The position numbers and the translations under genes are program-made. From Pseudoalteromonas sp. A601 (lineage in GTDB: Bacteria > Pseudomonadota > Gammaproteobacteria > Enterobacterales > Alteromonadaceae), in contig NZ_MXQF01000007.1 of NCBI RefSeq assembly GCF_002165575.1, forward strand, positions 62,001 to 126,000: a stretch of 64,000 bases of DNA. The letters run 5' to 3'. The notes below the pieces were generated by a model. It was given only the letters and a program-made list of their open reading frames with translations. It was not told where the DNA came from and ran no database searches. Shown here piece by piece: positions 1-8,400 of the stretch; positions within the stretch are counted from its first letter, which is position 1, and each line of letters opens with the position of its first letter.

Positions 1-3000
1 TTGTCTGGGCTATTTAGTTTATCGACTCAAATTCCTTTAGAAGTTTTTCCTTCATTTGAAACGGATCGTATCAGCGTCAAAGTCACATTACGTGGTTCAA
101 CCCCGGAAGATGTTGAAAAGGGTGTCACTATTCGTATTGAAGAAGCAGTGCAAGACTTGGAAGGAATTGAGCAAATTTCAAGTAGCTCTTCTGAGGGGTC
201 ATCATCGGTCAATATTGAAATCGAAACTGGTTATGATGCTCGTGACTTATTGGCTGATATAAAAAGCCGAGTTGATGCTATAAATACCTTTCCTGTAGAC
301 GCAGAAAAGCCAGTAGTAGCACTTGCTCAGCGTATACGTGAAGTTATAGCGGTAACAGTTTCGAGTGAATATGGTGAAAAAGAAACCCTCGAATATGCTG
401 AAAAAGTACGTGATGACTTACTGCGTATTCCATTAATAACGCAAGTTGAGTTAAGCGGTGTTCGTGATTACGAAATCGCAGTTGAAGTAAGCCAAGATGT
501 ACTACGCCAATATGATTTAAGCCTTGCGCAAATATCATCTGCTATTTCTCGCTCAAGTACCGATGTCTCTGCGGGTAACTTAAAAACTGAAGGTGGTGAA
601 GTACTTATTCGCTCAAAAGGCCAAGCCTATCGCAAAGATGAGTTTGCTCAAATCGTAGTTAAACAGCAATCTGACGGCACTATTATTCGCTTAGGCGACA
701 TTGCTAGTATTACTGATGATTTTGAAGAAACCCCAGTGCGCACCCGCTTTAATGGTAAGCAAGCTGCATTTATCGACGTTTATCGTATTGGGCCGCAAAG
801 TGCGATTGATGTGGCTGATGCAGTAAAGGACTATATTAATGAACAACAAACAAGCCTACCGCAAGGTTTTCAGCTCAGTTACTGGGATGATGATTCGCAA
901 GTTGTAAAAGGGCGTATTGCCACTTTAACAACCAATGCGATTCAAGGTGGTATTTTAGTGCTGGCGTTACTGACGTTATTTTTACGCCCAGCCATAGCAA
1001 TATGGGTGTTTGTTGGTATTCCGGTATCGTTCATGGGCGCATTTTTAGCGATGCCTTTGTTTGGTGTTACGCTAAATATAATGAGCTTATTCGGGTTTAT
1101 CTTAGTGCTGGGTATTGTTGTTGATGATGCGATTGTCACCGGCGAAAATGTTTATACTCATTTAAAAACCGCAGAGTCTGGTGAGCAAGCTGCTATTCGA
1201 GGTACGCAAGAAGTAGCGACACCGGTAACTTTTGGTGTGTTAACAACCGTCGCTGCATTTCTACCGCTGGCATTTATCGAAGGCGGACGTGGTGCTTTGT
1301 TTGCGCAAATTCCCGTAGTGGTTATCCCGGTATTACTATTCTCATTAATTGAATCTAAGTTCGTTTTACCAGCGCATTTAAAATACATCAAACTGCGTAA
1401 CCAAAAATCAGAGCCTTCAAAGCTAGAGCGTTTACAGCAGCGTTTTGCCGATGGCTTTGAAACGGCGATTATGAAGTATTATCAACCAGTACTTAATTTA
1501 GCACTAAAAAATAAGTTAGCTACAGTAAGCGCATTTATTGGTATATTTTTAGTGATTTTAACACTGATATCGAGCGGATGGACTAAGTTTGTTTTCTTCC
1601 CGCGCATCCCGAGTGAGACTGTACGTGCCAACGTTACTTTCCCAGCGGGTACACCTTTTGATGTGACTAATAAATATATTGTGCTTATGGCAGACAAAGC
1701 CAAAGAGTTACAAGATAAGTACCGTGATGAAGATGGCGAAAGTGTTATCTTGAATATTTTGGCAAGTACCGGTGGTCGAGGAGGCACATCAAATACTGGC
1801 TCTGTACGTTTTGAAATTACGCCAGCAGAAGAGCGCGAATCTAATATTGGCTCGCAGCAGTTATCGAGCGAATGGCGGGACTTGATTGGTGTGATCCCAG
1901 GGGCAGAAACAATTACTTTTAGAGCTGAGATTGGCCGTAGTTCAAATCCAATTGATGTTCAGCTCTCTGGTAGCACAATTGAGACATTAGAAACCGTCGC
2001 TGAAAAAATTAAAGAGCGTTTAGCAACCTACCCAACGGTATTTGAAATTGCAGATAGTTTGTCAGACGGTAAAGAGGAGCTGCAAGTTGAACTGACCGAT
2101 CAAGGTTTAGCGCTGGGTTTAAACCGTACTGATGTATTACAGCAAATCCGCAATTCGTTCTTTGGTTCTCAAGCGCAACGTATTCAACGTGGTCGTGATG
2201 ATGTACGTGTAATGGTAAGGCTACCACTTGAAGAGCGTCGTTCAGTAGCAGATTTAACTGATATACTTATTGATTTACCAGGTGGTGGCACAGTGCCATT
2301 ATCACATGTTGCTACGCTCAAAACAGGTGAGAGCCCATCGAGTATTCGCCGTATCGATCGCTACCGTACTTTAAATGTGACCGCTGATGTTGAGAAGAAC
2401 AACACCAATATGACGGTTCTTCAAGCGGATCTTAAAGGTTACTTAGACGAGCTTGTGCAACAGTACCCTGGTGTTAATTATACCTTAGAAGGTGAGGCGA
2501 AAGAGCAACGAGAGTCGTTTGGTTCACTGGCGTGGGGCTTGTTGTTTGTATTCTTTATTATTTACGCATTACTCGCGATCCCGTTTAAGTCTTACTTACA
2601 GCCATTGATAGTAATGAGTGTGATCCCATTCGGTATGATAGGTGCGGTAATGGGGCATTGGATCATGGGCATGGACTTAACCATTATGAGTCTACTCGGC
2701 ATGTTAGCGCTTGTTGGTGTGGTCGTGAACGATTCATTGGTATTGGTTGATTATGTAAACAAAAAGCGCAGTGAAGGTGGTGACTTACTCGAAGCTGTAA
2801 AGCGCGCTGGTGCGGCACGTTTTCGTCCTGTAATGCTAACGAGCTTAACGACCTTCATCGGTCTAATGCCATTATTATTTGAAAAAGCCACACAAGCGCA
2901 GTTCTTAATACCGATGGCAGTTAGCCTTGGCTTTGGTATTATCTTTGCGACATTCATTACCTTGTTACTAGTGCCCGTAAATTATATGTTGATGGAACGC

Positions 3001-3021
3001 TTTCAAGGTTGGTTTAAGTAG
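1..3021 (+). CDS. RND efflux transporter permease (HAE1/AcrB-like), 5' end missing
   Basis: Inner-membrane proton-driven pump subunit of a tripartite exporter for drugs, metals or other small molecules. The visible 1006 residues start inside the first membrane helix (FSLSTQIPLEVFP...), so about 20-30 N-terminal residues lie before the window. The two-fold RND layout is clear: a large periplasmic porter loop, a first membrane block with GIVVDDAIVTGENV near residue 370 (proton-relay aspartates), a second porter loop, and a second block with GVVVNDSLVLVDYV near residue 905. Its membrane-fusion partner is expected upstream, outside the window. It ends at a strong bidirectional hairpin. The substrate cannot be read from the sequence. 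Confidence 0.93.
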   Translation: MSGLFSLSTQIPLEVFPSFETDRISVKVTLRGSTPEDVEKGVTIRIEEAVQDLEGIEQISSSSSEGSSSVNIEIETGYDARDLLADIKSRVDAINTFPVDAEKPVVALAQRIREVIAVTVSSEYGEKETLEYAEKVRDDLLRIPLITQVELSGVRDYEIAVEVSQDVLRQYDLSLAQISSAISRSSTDVSAGNLKTEGGEVLIRSKGQAYRKDEFAQIVVKQQSDGTIIRLGDIASITDDFEETPVRTRFNGKQAAFIDVYRIGPQSAIDVADAVKDYINEQQTSLPQGFQLSYWDDDSQVVKGRIATLTTNAIQGGILVLALLTLFLRPAIAIWVFVGIPVSFMGAFLAMPLFGVTLNIMSLFGFILVLGIVVDDAIVTGENVYTHLKTAESGEQAAIRGTQEVATPVTFGVLTTVAAFLPLAFIEGGRGALFAQIPVVVIPVLLFSLIESKFVLPAHLKYIKLRNQKSEPSKLERLQQRFADGFETAIMKYYQPVLNLALKNKLATVSAFIGIFLVILTLISSGWTKFVFFPRIPSETVRANVTFPAGTPFDVTNKYIVLMADKAKELQDKYRDEDGESVILNILASTGGRGGTSNTGSVRFEITPAEERESNIGSQQLSSEWRDLIGVIPGAETITFRAEIGRSSNPIDVQLSGSTIETLETVAEKIKERLATYPTVFEIADSLSDGKEELQVELTDQGLALGLNRTDVLQQIRNSFFGSQAQRIQRGRDDVRVMVRLPLEERRSVADLTDILIDLPGGGTVPLSHVATLKTGESPSSIRRIDRYRTLNVTADVEKNNTNMTVLQADLKGYLDELVQQYPGVNYTLEGEAKEQRESFGSLAWGLLFVFFIIYALLAIPFKSYLQPLIVMSVIPFGMIGAVMGHWIMGMDLTIMSLLGMLALVGVVVNDSLVLVDYVNKKRSEGGDLLEAVKRAGAARFRPVMLTSLTTFIGLMPLLFEKATQAQFLIPMAVSLGFGIIFATFITLLLVPVNYMLMERFQGWFK

Positions 3022-3055
3022 TTAGAATTAATCTTTCTGCTTAAAATAGACAAAC

Positions 3056-3084
3056 AAAAATGCCGCAGTTTAGCGGCATTTTTT
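3056..3084 (+). terminator. Bidirectional intrinsic terminator after the RND gene
   Basis: An 11-bp stem (AAAAATGCCGC / GCGGCATTTTT) closes a 6-nt loop AGTTTA and is flanked by A and T runs, so it can end transcription from both the RND gene (+) and the S9 peptidase gene (-). Almost the same hairpin with a different loop occurs at 5345-5373. Confidence 0.85.
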
Positions 3085-3109
3085 ATTGAGATTAAAACAA
3101 GAGGTTGAG

Positions 3110-5149
3110 TTATTTCTTGTATCGCTCAAACCATGCTAGCGTGTGCTCTACTTTAGAGATCATGCGAGATGGGCGCCCTGCAATACCATGGTGTGAGCCA
3201 GGCACACGAATAAGAACTGTGTCTACTTTTTGTAACTTGAGAGCTTGATAAAACTGCTCAGATTCTGAGATCGGCGTGCGTCGGTCTTCTTCACCTGTCA
3301 TCAGCAAAGCTGGTGTTGTAACATTGCCTACGAGTGATAATGGTGAACGCTGCCAATAATGCTCCACATTATCCCAAGGCATACCTGGGAATTGATTGCG
3401 GATTTGGCCGATATAACTGTCAGCCGTTAACGTTTTACTCAGCCAGTTAATTACCGGCTTTGTGATTGCCGCGGCGTTAAAACGATTAGTTAAGCCAATG
3501 GCGTAAGCTGTGGCAATACCGCCTGCAGAGCCGCCCGCAATAAATAAGTTTTCTTCATCAATAAACCCTTTAGCTATCATGGCATCAACCGCTGAATTAT
3601 GGTCTGAAAAATCTTCTTTAGAGCTATATTTTCCATCGAGTAATAAGGCGAAGTCTTTACCGTAACTGGTTGAGCCTCGGTAATTTACATACACCACAAC
3701 ATAGCCTTCACTAGCGTATCGTTGTAGCTCAGCTGTAAAGTTTGGCCCGTAAGCGAGATGTGGGCCACCGTGAATTTCAAGTAATAAAGGATACTTTTTA
3801 GTTTTGTCGAAATTAGGTGGGGTAATGTACCAACCTTGAATATTTTCATTGTCAAATGATGACTTAACATTTAACTCATGGACCTCACCCAGTTGCTTAT
3901 GACCTAGTAAGTCTTCATTTAAAGCCGTTAAGGTTTTACTTTTTCCTTTGTATAAATACGCTAAATCAGCAGGGCGCTGACTACTACCTTTGGTATATGC
4001 AATTGCTCCGTTTTTAGCGAGGCTGAAACTACCACTGATATACGGGCGACCGATAGAAGTTCCTGATAGTGAGTCAACTAGATCGGATACTTTACCTTTG
4101 AATGATAATTTTGCCAGCTTGCGCTTACCAAAATCGTCATATTGAATAATAAAATCACCTTTACCTGACCATTTGTAATCAGCAACAGAGCGGTCAAAGC
4201 TATTACTTACATTGGCAATTTTTTTATTACTTTTAGTAATGACATTGAGCTGGTAATTTATATACGGAACAGGAGCATTATCACGGGAAATAAAAGCAAT
4301 TTGTTTGCCATTTTCTGAGTAGGTAGGACGAAACTCTCGACCAGGTAATTGAGTTAACTGGGTATAAGTCTTTTCGTTTATATCCACTTCATATAAATCA
4401 GATTCAGTGGTGCGATATTCCCAATCAGTATGTTGGTCTGATGAAAAAGCAAGTTTGCTATCATTAGGAGACCATGCAAGTGGTCCATAATGCTGGAAAT
4501 TACCAGTCGTTAATTGTCGGGCAGTGCCGCCATTGGCAGGTATAACAAATACATGACGATAGGCTGGCTCTAAATAGCCCGAACCGTCTGCCTGATAACG
4601 CGCTTTTTCATAAACCTTTACAGGTTTTGACCAAGAAGCTTCTTTAGGCTTTTTAGGTAATTTAACGGACTTTACAAAGTCTGTTTTACCAGCGGGTATA
4701 TTCATCGTAAATGCGATGTTGTTACCATTGTTAGACCAGCTTAAACTGCGAATTGATTTTGGCAGCTGCGTTAATAATGCTAATTTGTCTTGCTCTAACC
4801 AATACACGTAAAGTTGATTACTGCCGCTTCGATTAGATGTAAACGCGATTTTTTTAGAATCGGGTGACCAAGTCGGTTGCCCGTAATTATGTTCATCAGC
4901 GAGTAATGGGTAATGCTGATTTTGTTTTACATCGTACATCCAAATACTGCGTTTTGCAGAATCTTTCATGATGTCATAGCCACTCCTTAGGTAGATAATT
5001 TTCTTACCATCAGGACTTATTTGTGGATTATTAACATATTCTAGTTGAAAAATATCTTCGGCAGTGAAGGTGTCATTTGCGTAAAGGTTTACGCTGTAGG
5101 AGGCACATAGTAGCGCCGAACTTAATGTTAGTAATGCATTTAATTTCAT
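3110..5149 (-). CDS. Secreted S9-family prolyl oligopeptidase-like peptidase
   Basis: Serine peptidase of the prolyl oligopeptidase/acylaminoacyl-peptidase clan, expected to trim short peptides in the periplasm or outside the cell. 679 residues: a Sec signal peptide (about 1-24, ending in LYA before NDTF), a beta-propeller with WD40-like TolB repeats (SPDSKKIAFTS and similar, about 40-410), then an alpha/beta hydrolase domain (about 430-679). The catalytic triad is visible: Ser541 in GGSAGG, Asp622 in GEEDRR, and His653 or His654 in GSHHG. It is transcribed alone between two hairpins. The promoter should lie in 5150-5344, but I see no clear operator there. Confidence 0.93.
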   Translation of the reverse strand: MKLNALLTLSSALLCASYSVNLYANDTFTAEDIFQLEYVNNPQISPDGKKIIYLRSGYDIMKDSAKRSIWMYDVKQNQHYPLLADEHNYGQPTWSPDSKKIAFTSNRSGSNQLYVYWLEQDKLALLTQLPKSIRSLSWSNNGNNIAFTMNIPAGKTDFVKSVKLPKKPKEASWSKPVKVYEKARYQADGSGYLEPAYRHVFVIPANGGTARQLTTGNFQHYGPLAWSPNDSKLAFSSDQHTDWEYRTTESDLYEVDINEKTYTQLTQLPGREFRPTYSENGKQIAFISRDNAPVPYINYQLNVITKSNKKIANVSNSFDRSVADYKWSGKGDFIIQYDDFGKRKLAKLSFKGKVSDLVDSLSGTSIGRPYISGSFSLAKNGAIAYTKGSSQRPADLAYLYKGKSKTLTALNEDLLGHKQLGEVHELNVKSSFDNENIQGWYITPPNFDKTKKYPLLLEIHGGPHLAYGPNFTAELQRYASEGYVVVYVNYRGSTSYGKDFALLLDGKYSSKEDFSDHNSAVDAMIAKGFIDEENLFIAGGSAGGIATAYAIGLTNRFNAAAITKPVINWLSKTLTADSYIGQIRNQFPGMPWDNVEHYWQRSPLSLVGNVTTPALLMTGEEDRRTPISESEQFYQALKLQKVDTVLIRVPGSHHGIAGRPSRMISKVEHTLAWFERYKK

Positions 5150-5344
5150 AGTTTTTCATTTTTGTATAATAAAACACCATCCTATGACGCCTCAATTTTT
5201 TGAACAAGAAAATTGAGATTAATCAGCGCATCGTTAAGTTAAATGGCAATACATACAAAACTGCTAATGACGATATTTTTGGGGGATATGGGCAGGCTTT
5301 ATTCACGTTTACTTAAAGTAGGGCAATCATGACTGTTTGAAAAT

Positions 5345-5373
5345 AAAAATGCCGCAATGAAGCGGCATTTTTT
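5345..5373 (-). terminator. Bidirectional intrinsic terminator ending the phytate operon
   Basis: AAAAATGCCGC / GCGGCATTTTT stem with loop AATGAA, just past the stop codon of the phytase gene on the minus strand. The arms match the 3056-3084 terminator and only the loop differs. Confidence 0.85.
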
Positions 5374-5395
5374 ATCTATAAATTTTACTTACTGT

Positions 5396-7351
5396 TTATT
5401 TAATGGCTTTTTTTACTTCACGCCAGTCAATAATCTTAAAGTTTTGTGGCTGAAGTGGCATACGGTTGTAGCCGTCTTGCACTATAAGCATGCCTTCAGG
5501 GTAACCAGGTAAAGCTGCTGAGGTAACAGTTAAACCGTCTGTTTCACCTGCGCCATCAATGCCTTTATCAAGATTCGCGATGACATTAAACTTACCCGCA
5601 AAGCTCAAGCTTGGCTGAGTATCATCTGAGATATTATAAAGCACATAACTATTATCGCCTTGGCTTGATACCACTAAATAGCGCTCATCATCGCCATGGT
5701 AAATTTCCATACCTTCAACATCTGCCACAAGTTGTTCATTAACACCTTGCAGCATAACTGGTGAATTACCCGCTGTAGGCTCTGCACCGATATACCAGAT
5801 ACCTTGATCTTCTTCGCCAGCAAATAATTGGCCTAGTTTATCATCTGCAGTACAGCCTTCAGGTTGGCTTGGTAAAGTAAACTCTCTGACTAATTCGCCG
5901 CTGACGTTATTTTTCTCACCGGTTAATTTGTATTGCTGAAATAAGCCAGATTTATCATTTACATAAACATAATGGCCAGAATCAGATGAATACATACACA
6001 TACCGTAAATTTCAGCTAGGTTTGTTGCCACTTCTGTTACATGTTGTACCTTGTTGTCGTTATCGACTGTAAAAACGCTGATGCTGTTCAGTGTACGGTT
6101 ACTGGCAGTGATCCAGGTGTTAGTTTGATTGTTTATACCTTGATGTTGACGTACATCAACATTATTTAAGCGGCCAATATCTAGCGACTGTACTTTGTTA
6201 CCCTCAAGGTTATAGACCATTAACCCACGGCGTTTATCTGTGCCCAATATTAAGCTGTTTTTAGCGTCTTGCTCGTTGACCCAAATAGCCGGATCATCAG
6301 CTGCATCACCAAATGCTGCAACGGGTGTTGTTTGTGCATTGGCATGAATATGAGTCATGGCAACTTTATTTATTGAAGGCGCAGGCTGTGCACTGTAGTT
6401 AACGTTTGCTTCGATATATGCGCCCGTTTCATCATCTATTAAAACAAGCTGTGCTTGACTATCATTAATCAAATTTGCTGCAACGGATTCAATTGCTAAC
6501 TCGCCACTTAGTGACCATTTGCTTAGTTTTTCTGTTTGGGCATTATAGGCATAAACCATATTGCCATCAGTGGCACTGAGCCATAAAGTACCGTCTTGTG
6601 ATACTGATAAAGCCCCGATTTCAGTTTTTAATTCACCGTAGGGCTCAACTAGTGCAACAGGCTGTTTATTGGCATCTGATTCGGCATCAGCATTAATTGC
6701 CCACACGCCGAGCTCTGCTTCACCAACATACAGAGTTTTAGTTTCATCATTTACGGCACAGCCTGAAGCCTCAGTGACTGCTGAGAACTCACGTACTGCA
6801 ATGTTTTTAGCTTGGCTTGTCGCTAAATCATAAATAATAGTTTCGCTTATTAAACCACGAACATCAGGCACAAATGCAGATACGGTTTCGGTATTGTTGT
6901 TTTTAAATAAACAGACGGCATCAGGTTGGGCTTGAGGCGGACTAATGCGAGTGAGCTCTTCTAGCTGCCAAGATGATGCATTGTTGACTAGATTAAAAAT
7001 AACGACATTGTCTTGATTGTTATCAATACTTGCGAGTATGAAATGCTGCGCCGATATTTTTTTCAGTGAAATTGACTCGAAGTTACCAGCCAACAACACA
7101 CTGCTTTGTTTGCTATCGCTAAGTAATAAACCTTGGCTTTCACTTGCTACTAACCATTGATTATTACCAAGAGCAGCCGCTTGTGACCCTTGCATATTTT
7201 GTTGTGGGCCAAACGGCGTTACCTTGATAGAGCTTGTTGCTAATAGCGCTTCGTTTTGAACGGCTTCTTTATGGTTACTACACCCGTTGAGTACAGTTAA
7301 AAGAAGTGCGCTTGATAGCACTGTTGAGATTGTATTTAGTTTGAATTTCAT
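5396..7351 (-). CDS. Beta-propeller phytase (3-phytase), lipoprotein with two propeller domains
   Basis: Hydrolyses phytate (inositol hexakisphosphate) to release phosphate, using calcium. 651 residues with a lipoprotein signal (lipobox LNGC, Cys24), so it is probably membrane anchored. The beta-propeller phytase signature lies at about 348-385: FGDAADDPAIWVN followed by LILGTDKRRGLMVYNLEG and RLNNVDVR. The N-terminal half (about 40-320) looks like a second, degenerate propeller, as in dual-domain phytases, and the C-terminal half carries the metal and phosphate residues. The start ATG has AAAGGAT 5-6 bases upstream and lies 10 bases after the stop of the phosphatase gene. It is the last gene of the receptor-phosphatase-phytase operon. 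Confidence 0.93.
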   Translation of the reverse strand: MKFKLNTISTVLSSALLLTVLNGCSNHKEAVQNEALLATSSIKVTPFGPQQNMQGSQAAALGNNQWLVASESQGLLLSDSKQSSVLLAGNFESISLKKISAQHFILASIDNNQDNVVIFNLVNNASSWQLEELTRISPPQAQPDAVCLFKNNNTETVSAFVPDVRGLISETIIYDLATSQAKNIAVREFSAVTEASGCAVNDETKTLYVGEAELGVWAINADAESDANKQPVALVEPYGELKTEIGALSVSQDGTLWLSATDGNMVYAYNAQTEKLSKWSLSGELAIESVAANLINDSQAQLVLIDDETGAYIEANVNYSAQPAPSINKVAMTHIHANAQTTPVAAFGDAADDPAIWVNEQDAKNSLILGTDKRRGLMVYNLEGNKVQSLDIGRLNNVDVRQHQGINNQTNTWITASNRTLNSISVFTVDNDNKVQHVTEVATNLAEIYGMCMYSSDSGHYVYVNDKSGLFQQYKLTGEKNNVSGELVREFTLPSQPEGCTADDKLGQLFAGEEDQGIWYIGAEPTAGNSPVMLQGVNEQLVADVEGMEIYHGDDERYLVVSSQGDNSYVLYNISDDTQPSLSFAGKFNVIANLDKGIDGAGETDGLTVTSAALPGYPEGMLIVQDGYNRMPLQPQNFKIIDWREVKKAIK

Positions 7352-7361
7352 TTTTTATCCT

Positions 7362-8336
7362 TTACTTTCCAATGTGCTTTTCAGTGCTAAAACGTACTTC
7401 ACCCAAATGGTTGATAGCGCTAACTTTGAGTGTTTCACCATTGATTGATACACTTAAAAAGCCTGGGGTTGCTTCTGCATAGCGGGTAAACTCACGCTGT
7501 TTCACAAAGCGTGCTTCACTGCCTCCACCAGAGACAAAGTGAGCAATATTGCTATTTTCAGGTTGGTTGTATTGCAAGTCGTGCTCGTGTCCTGCGATAT
7601 AAGCCTGCACGTTATGACGCTCCATAATGGGTTCTAAAATATCGCGAAGACCTTGGTTACGACCAAAGCGTTTACCACTTGAATAAAGCGGGTGATGGCC
7701 AACCACAATCTTCCATTTTGCGTCACTACCCGCAAGTTGGGTTTCAAGCCAAGTAAGCTGGGTTTTATAACCTTGCCCTTGAGTTGAACGGTATTTGTCG
7801 CGGGTTTTATATTCAGGCTGAATTGGGTTGGTATCTAAAAATACCATCAATACTTGCTCGTTGTTTTCAAGCTCAAACGCTTTGCTGTAATACCTTGCTG
7901 GTAATTGCCAGCGCTGACTTTTATTTGTGTAGTCAATTTGGGCTTGAGCATTACCTAGGTAATCGTGATTACCCAAAACAACGTACCAATCTTCAAATGT
8001 GTGCGGGCCGTGGTAAATATCTTCATAGGCTGATTGCCAAAGAGGATCGTTAACGCTTGCCACGCCATTTGGATAAAAATTATCGCCAGTTGAGACGATA
8101 AAGTCGGCATCGGTTTGGTACATGGCTATCTCTAGTTGGTGAGCCACTTCTTTTTGATAAAAGTGGCCATTGTGTCCCCAATCACCAATAACCATAAAGT
8201 TAAGGCTATCAGGTAGCGTATTTAATTTGGTTATTTTTTGCTGTTGATAAAGCTCATCTTTATATATAACTGGTTCGCCAGCACTGAGCGCTGATGAGCT
8301 CAGTAGGGCAGCCACTATGAAAGACAATTTAAACAT
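7362..8336 (-). CDS. Secreted purple-acid-phosphatase-like metallophosphoesterase
   Basis: Likely removes phosphate from organic monoesters in the periplasm, such as the lower inositol phosphates left by the phytase next to it. 324 residues with a Sec signal peptide (about 1-19, ALSAGE). All calcineurin-like metal motifs are present: GDWG 51-54, GDNFY 84-88, GNHD 122-125, GHH 213-215 and GHEHD 249-253. The arrangement and length resemble small mammalian-type (TRAP/ACP5) purple acid phosphatases. It has RBS TTGGAG upstream and is the middle gene of the operon. The exact substrate is inferred from the neighbours. Confidence 0.9.
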   Translation of the reverse strand: MFKLSFIVAALLSSSALSAGEPVIYKDELYQQQKITKLNTLPDSLNFMVIGDWGHNGHFYQKEVAHQLEIAMYQTDADFIVSTGDNFYPNGVASVNDPLWQSAYEDIYHGPHTFEDWYVVLGNHDYLGNAQAQIDYTNKSQRWQLPARYYSKAFELENNEQVLMVFLDTNPIQPEYKTRDKYRSTQGQGYKTQLTWLETQLAGSDAKWKIVVGHHPLYSSGKRFGRNQGLRDILEPIMERHNVQAYIAGHEHDLQYNQPENSNIAHFVSGGGSEARFVKQREFTRYAEATPGFLSVSINGETLKVSAINHLGEVRFSTEKHIGK

Positions 8337-8347
8337 GTTCTAACTCC

Positions 8348-8379
8348 AAAAAAGCACGTGATAGCAAGCCATTACGTGC
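8348..8379 (-). terminator. Terminator-like hairpin inside the phytate operon
   Basis: On the minus strand, in the 64 bases between receptor and phosphatase genes, GCACGT and ACGTGC flank a 14-nt loop that can pair a little further, and six T residues follow at once. This looks like a weak intrinsic terminator that would let more receptor than enzyme mRNA be made. Confidence 0.55.
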
Positions 8380-8400
8380 CTAATATGATTATGGCTGTTA

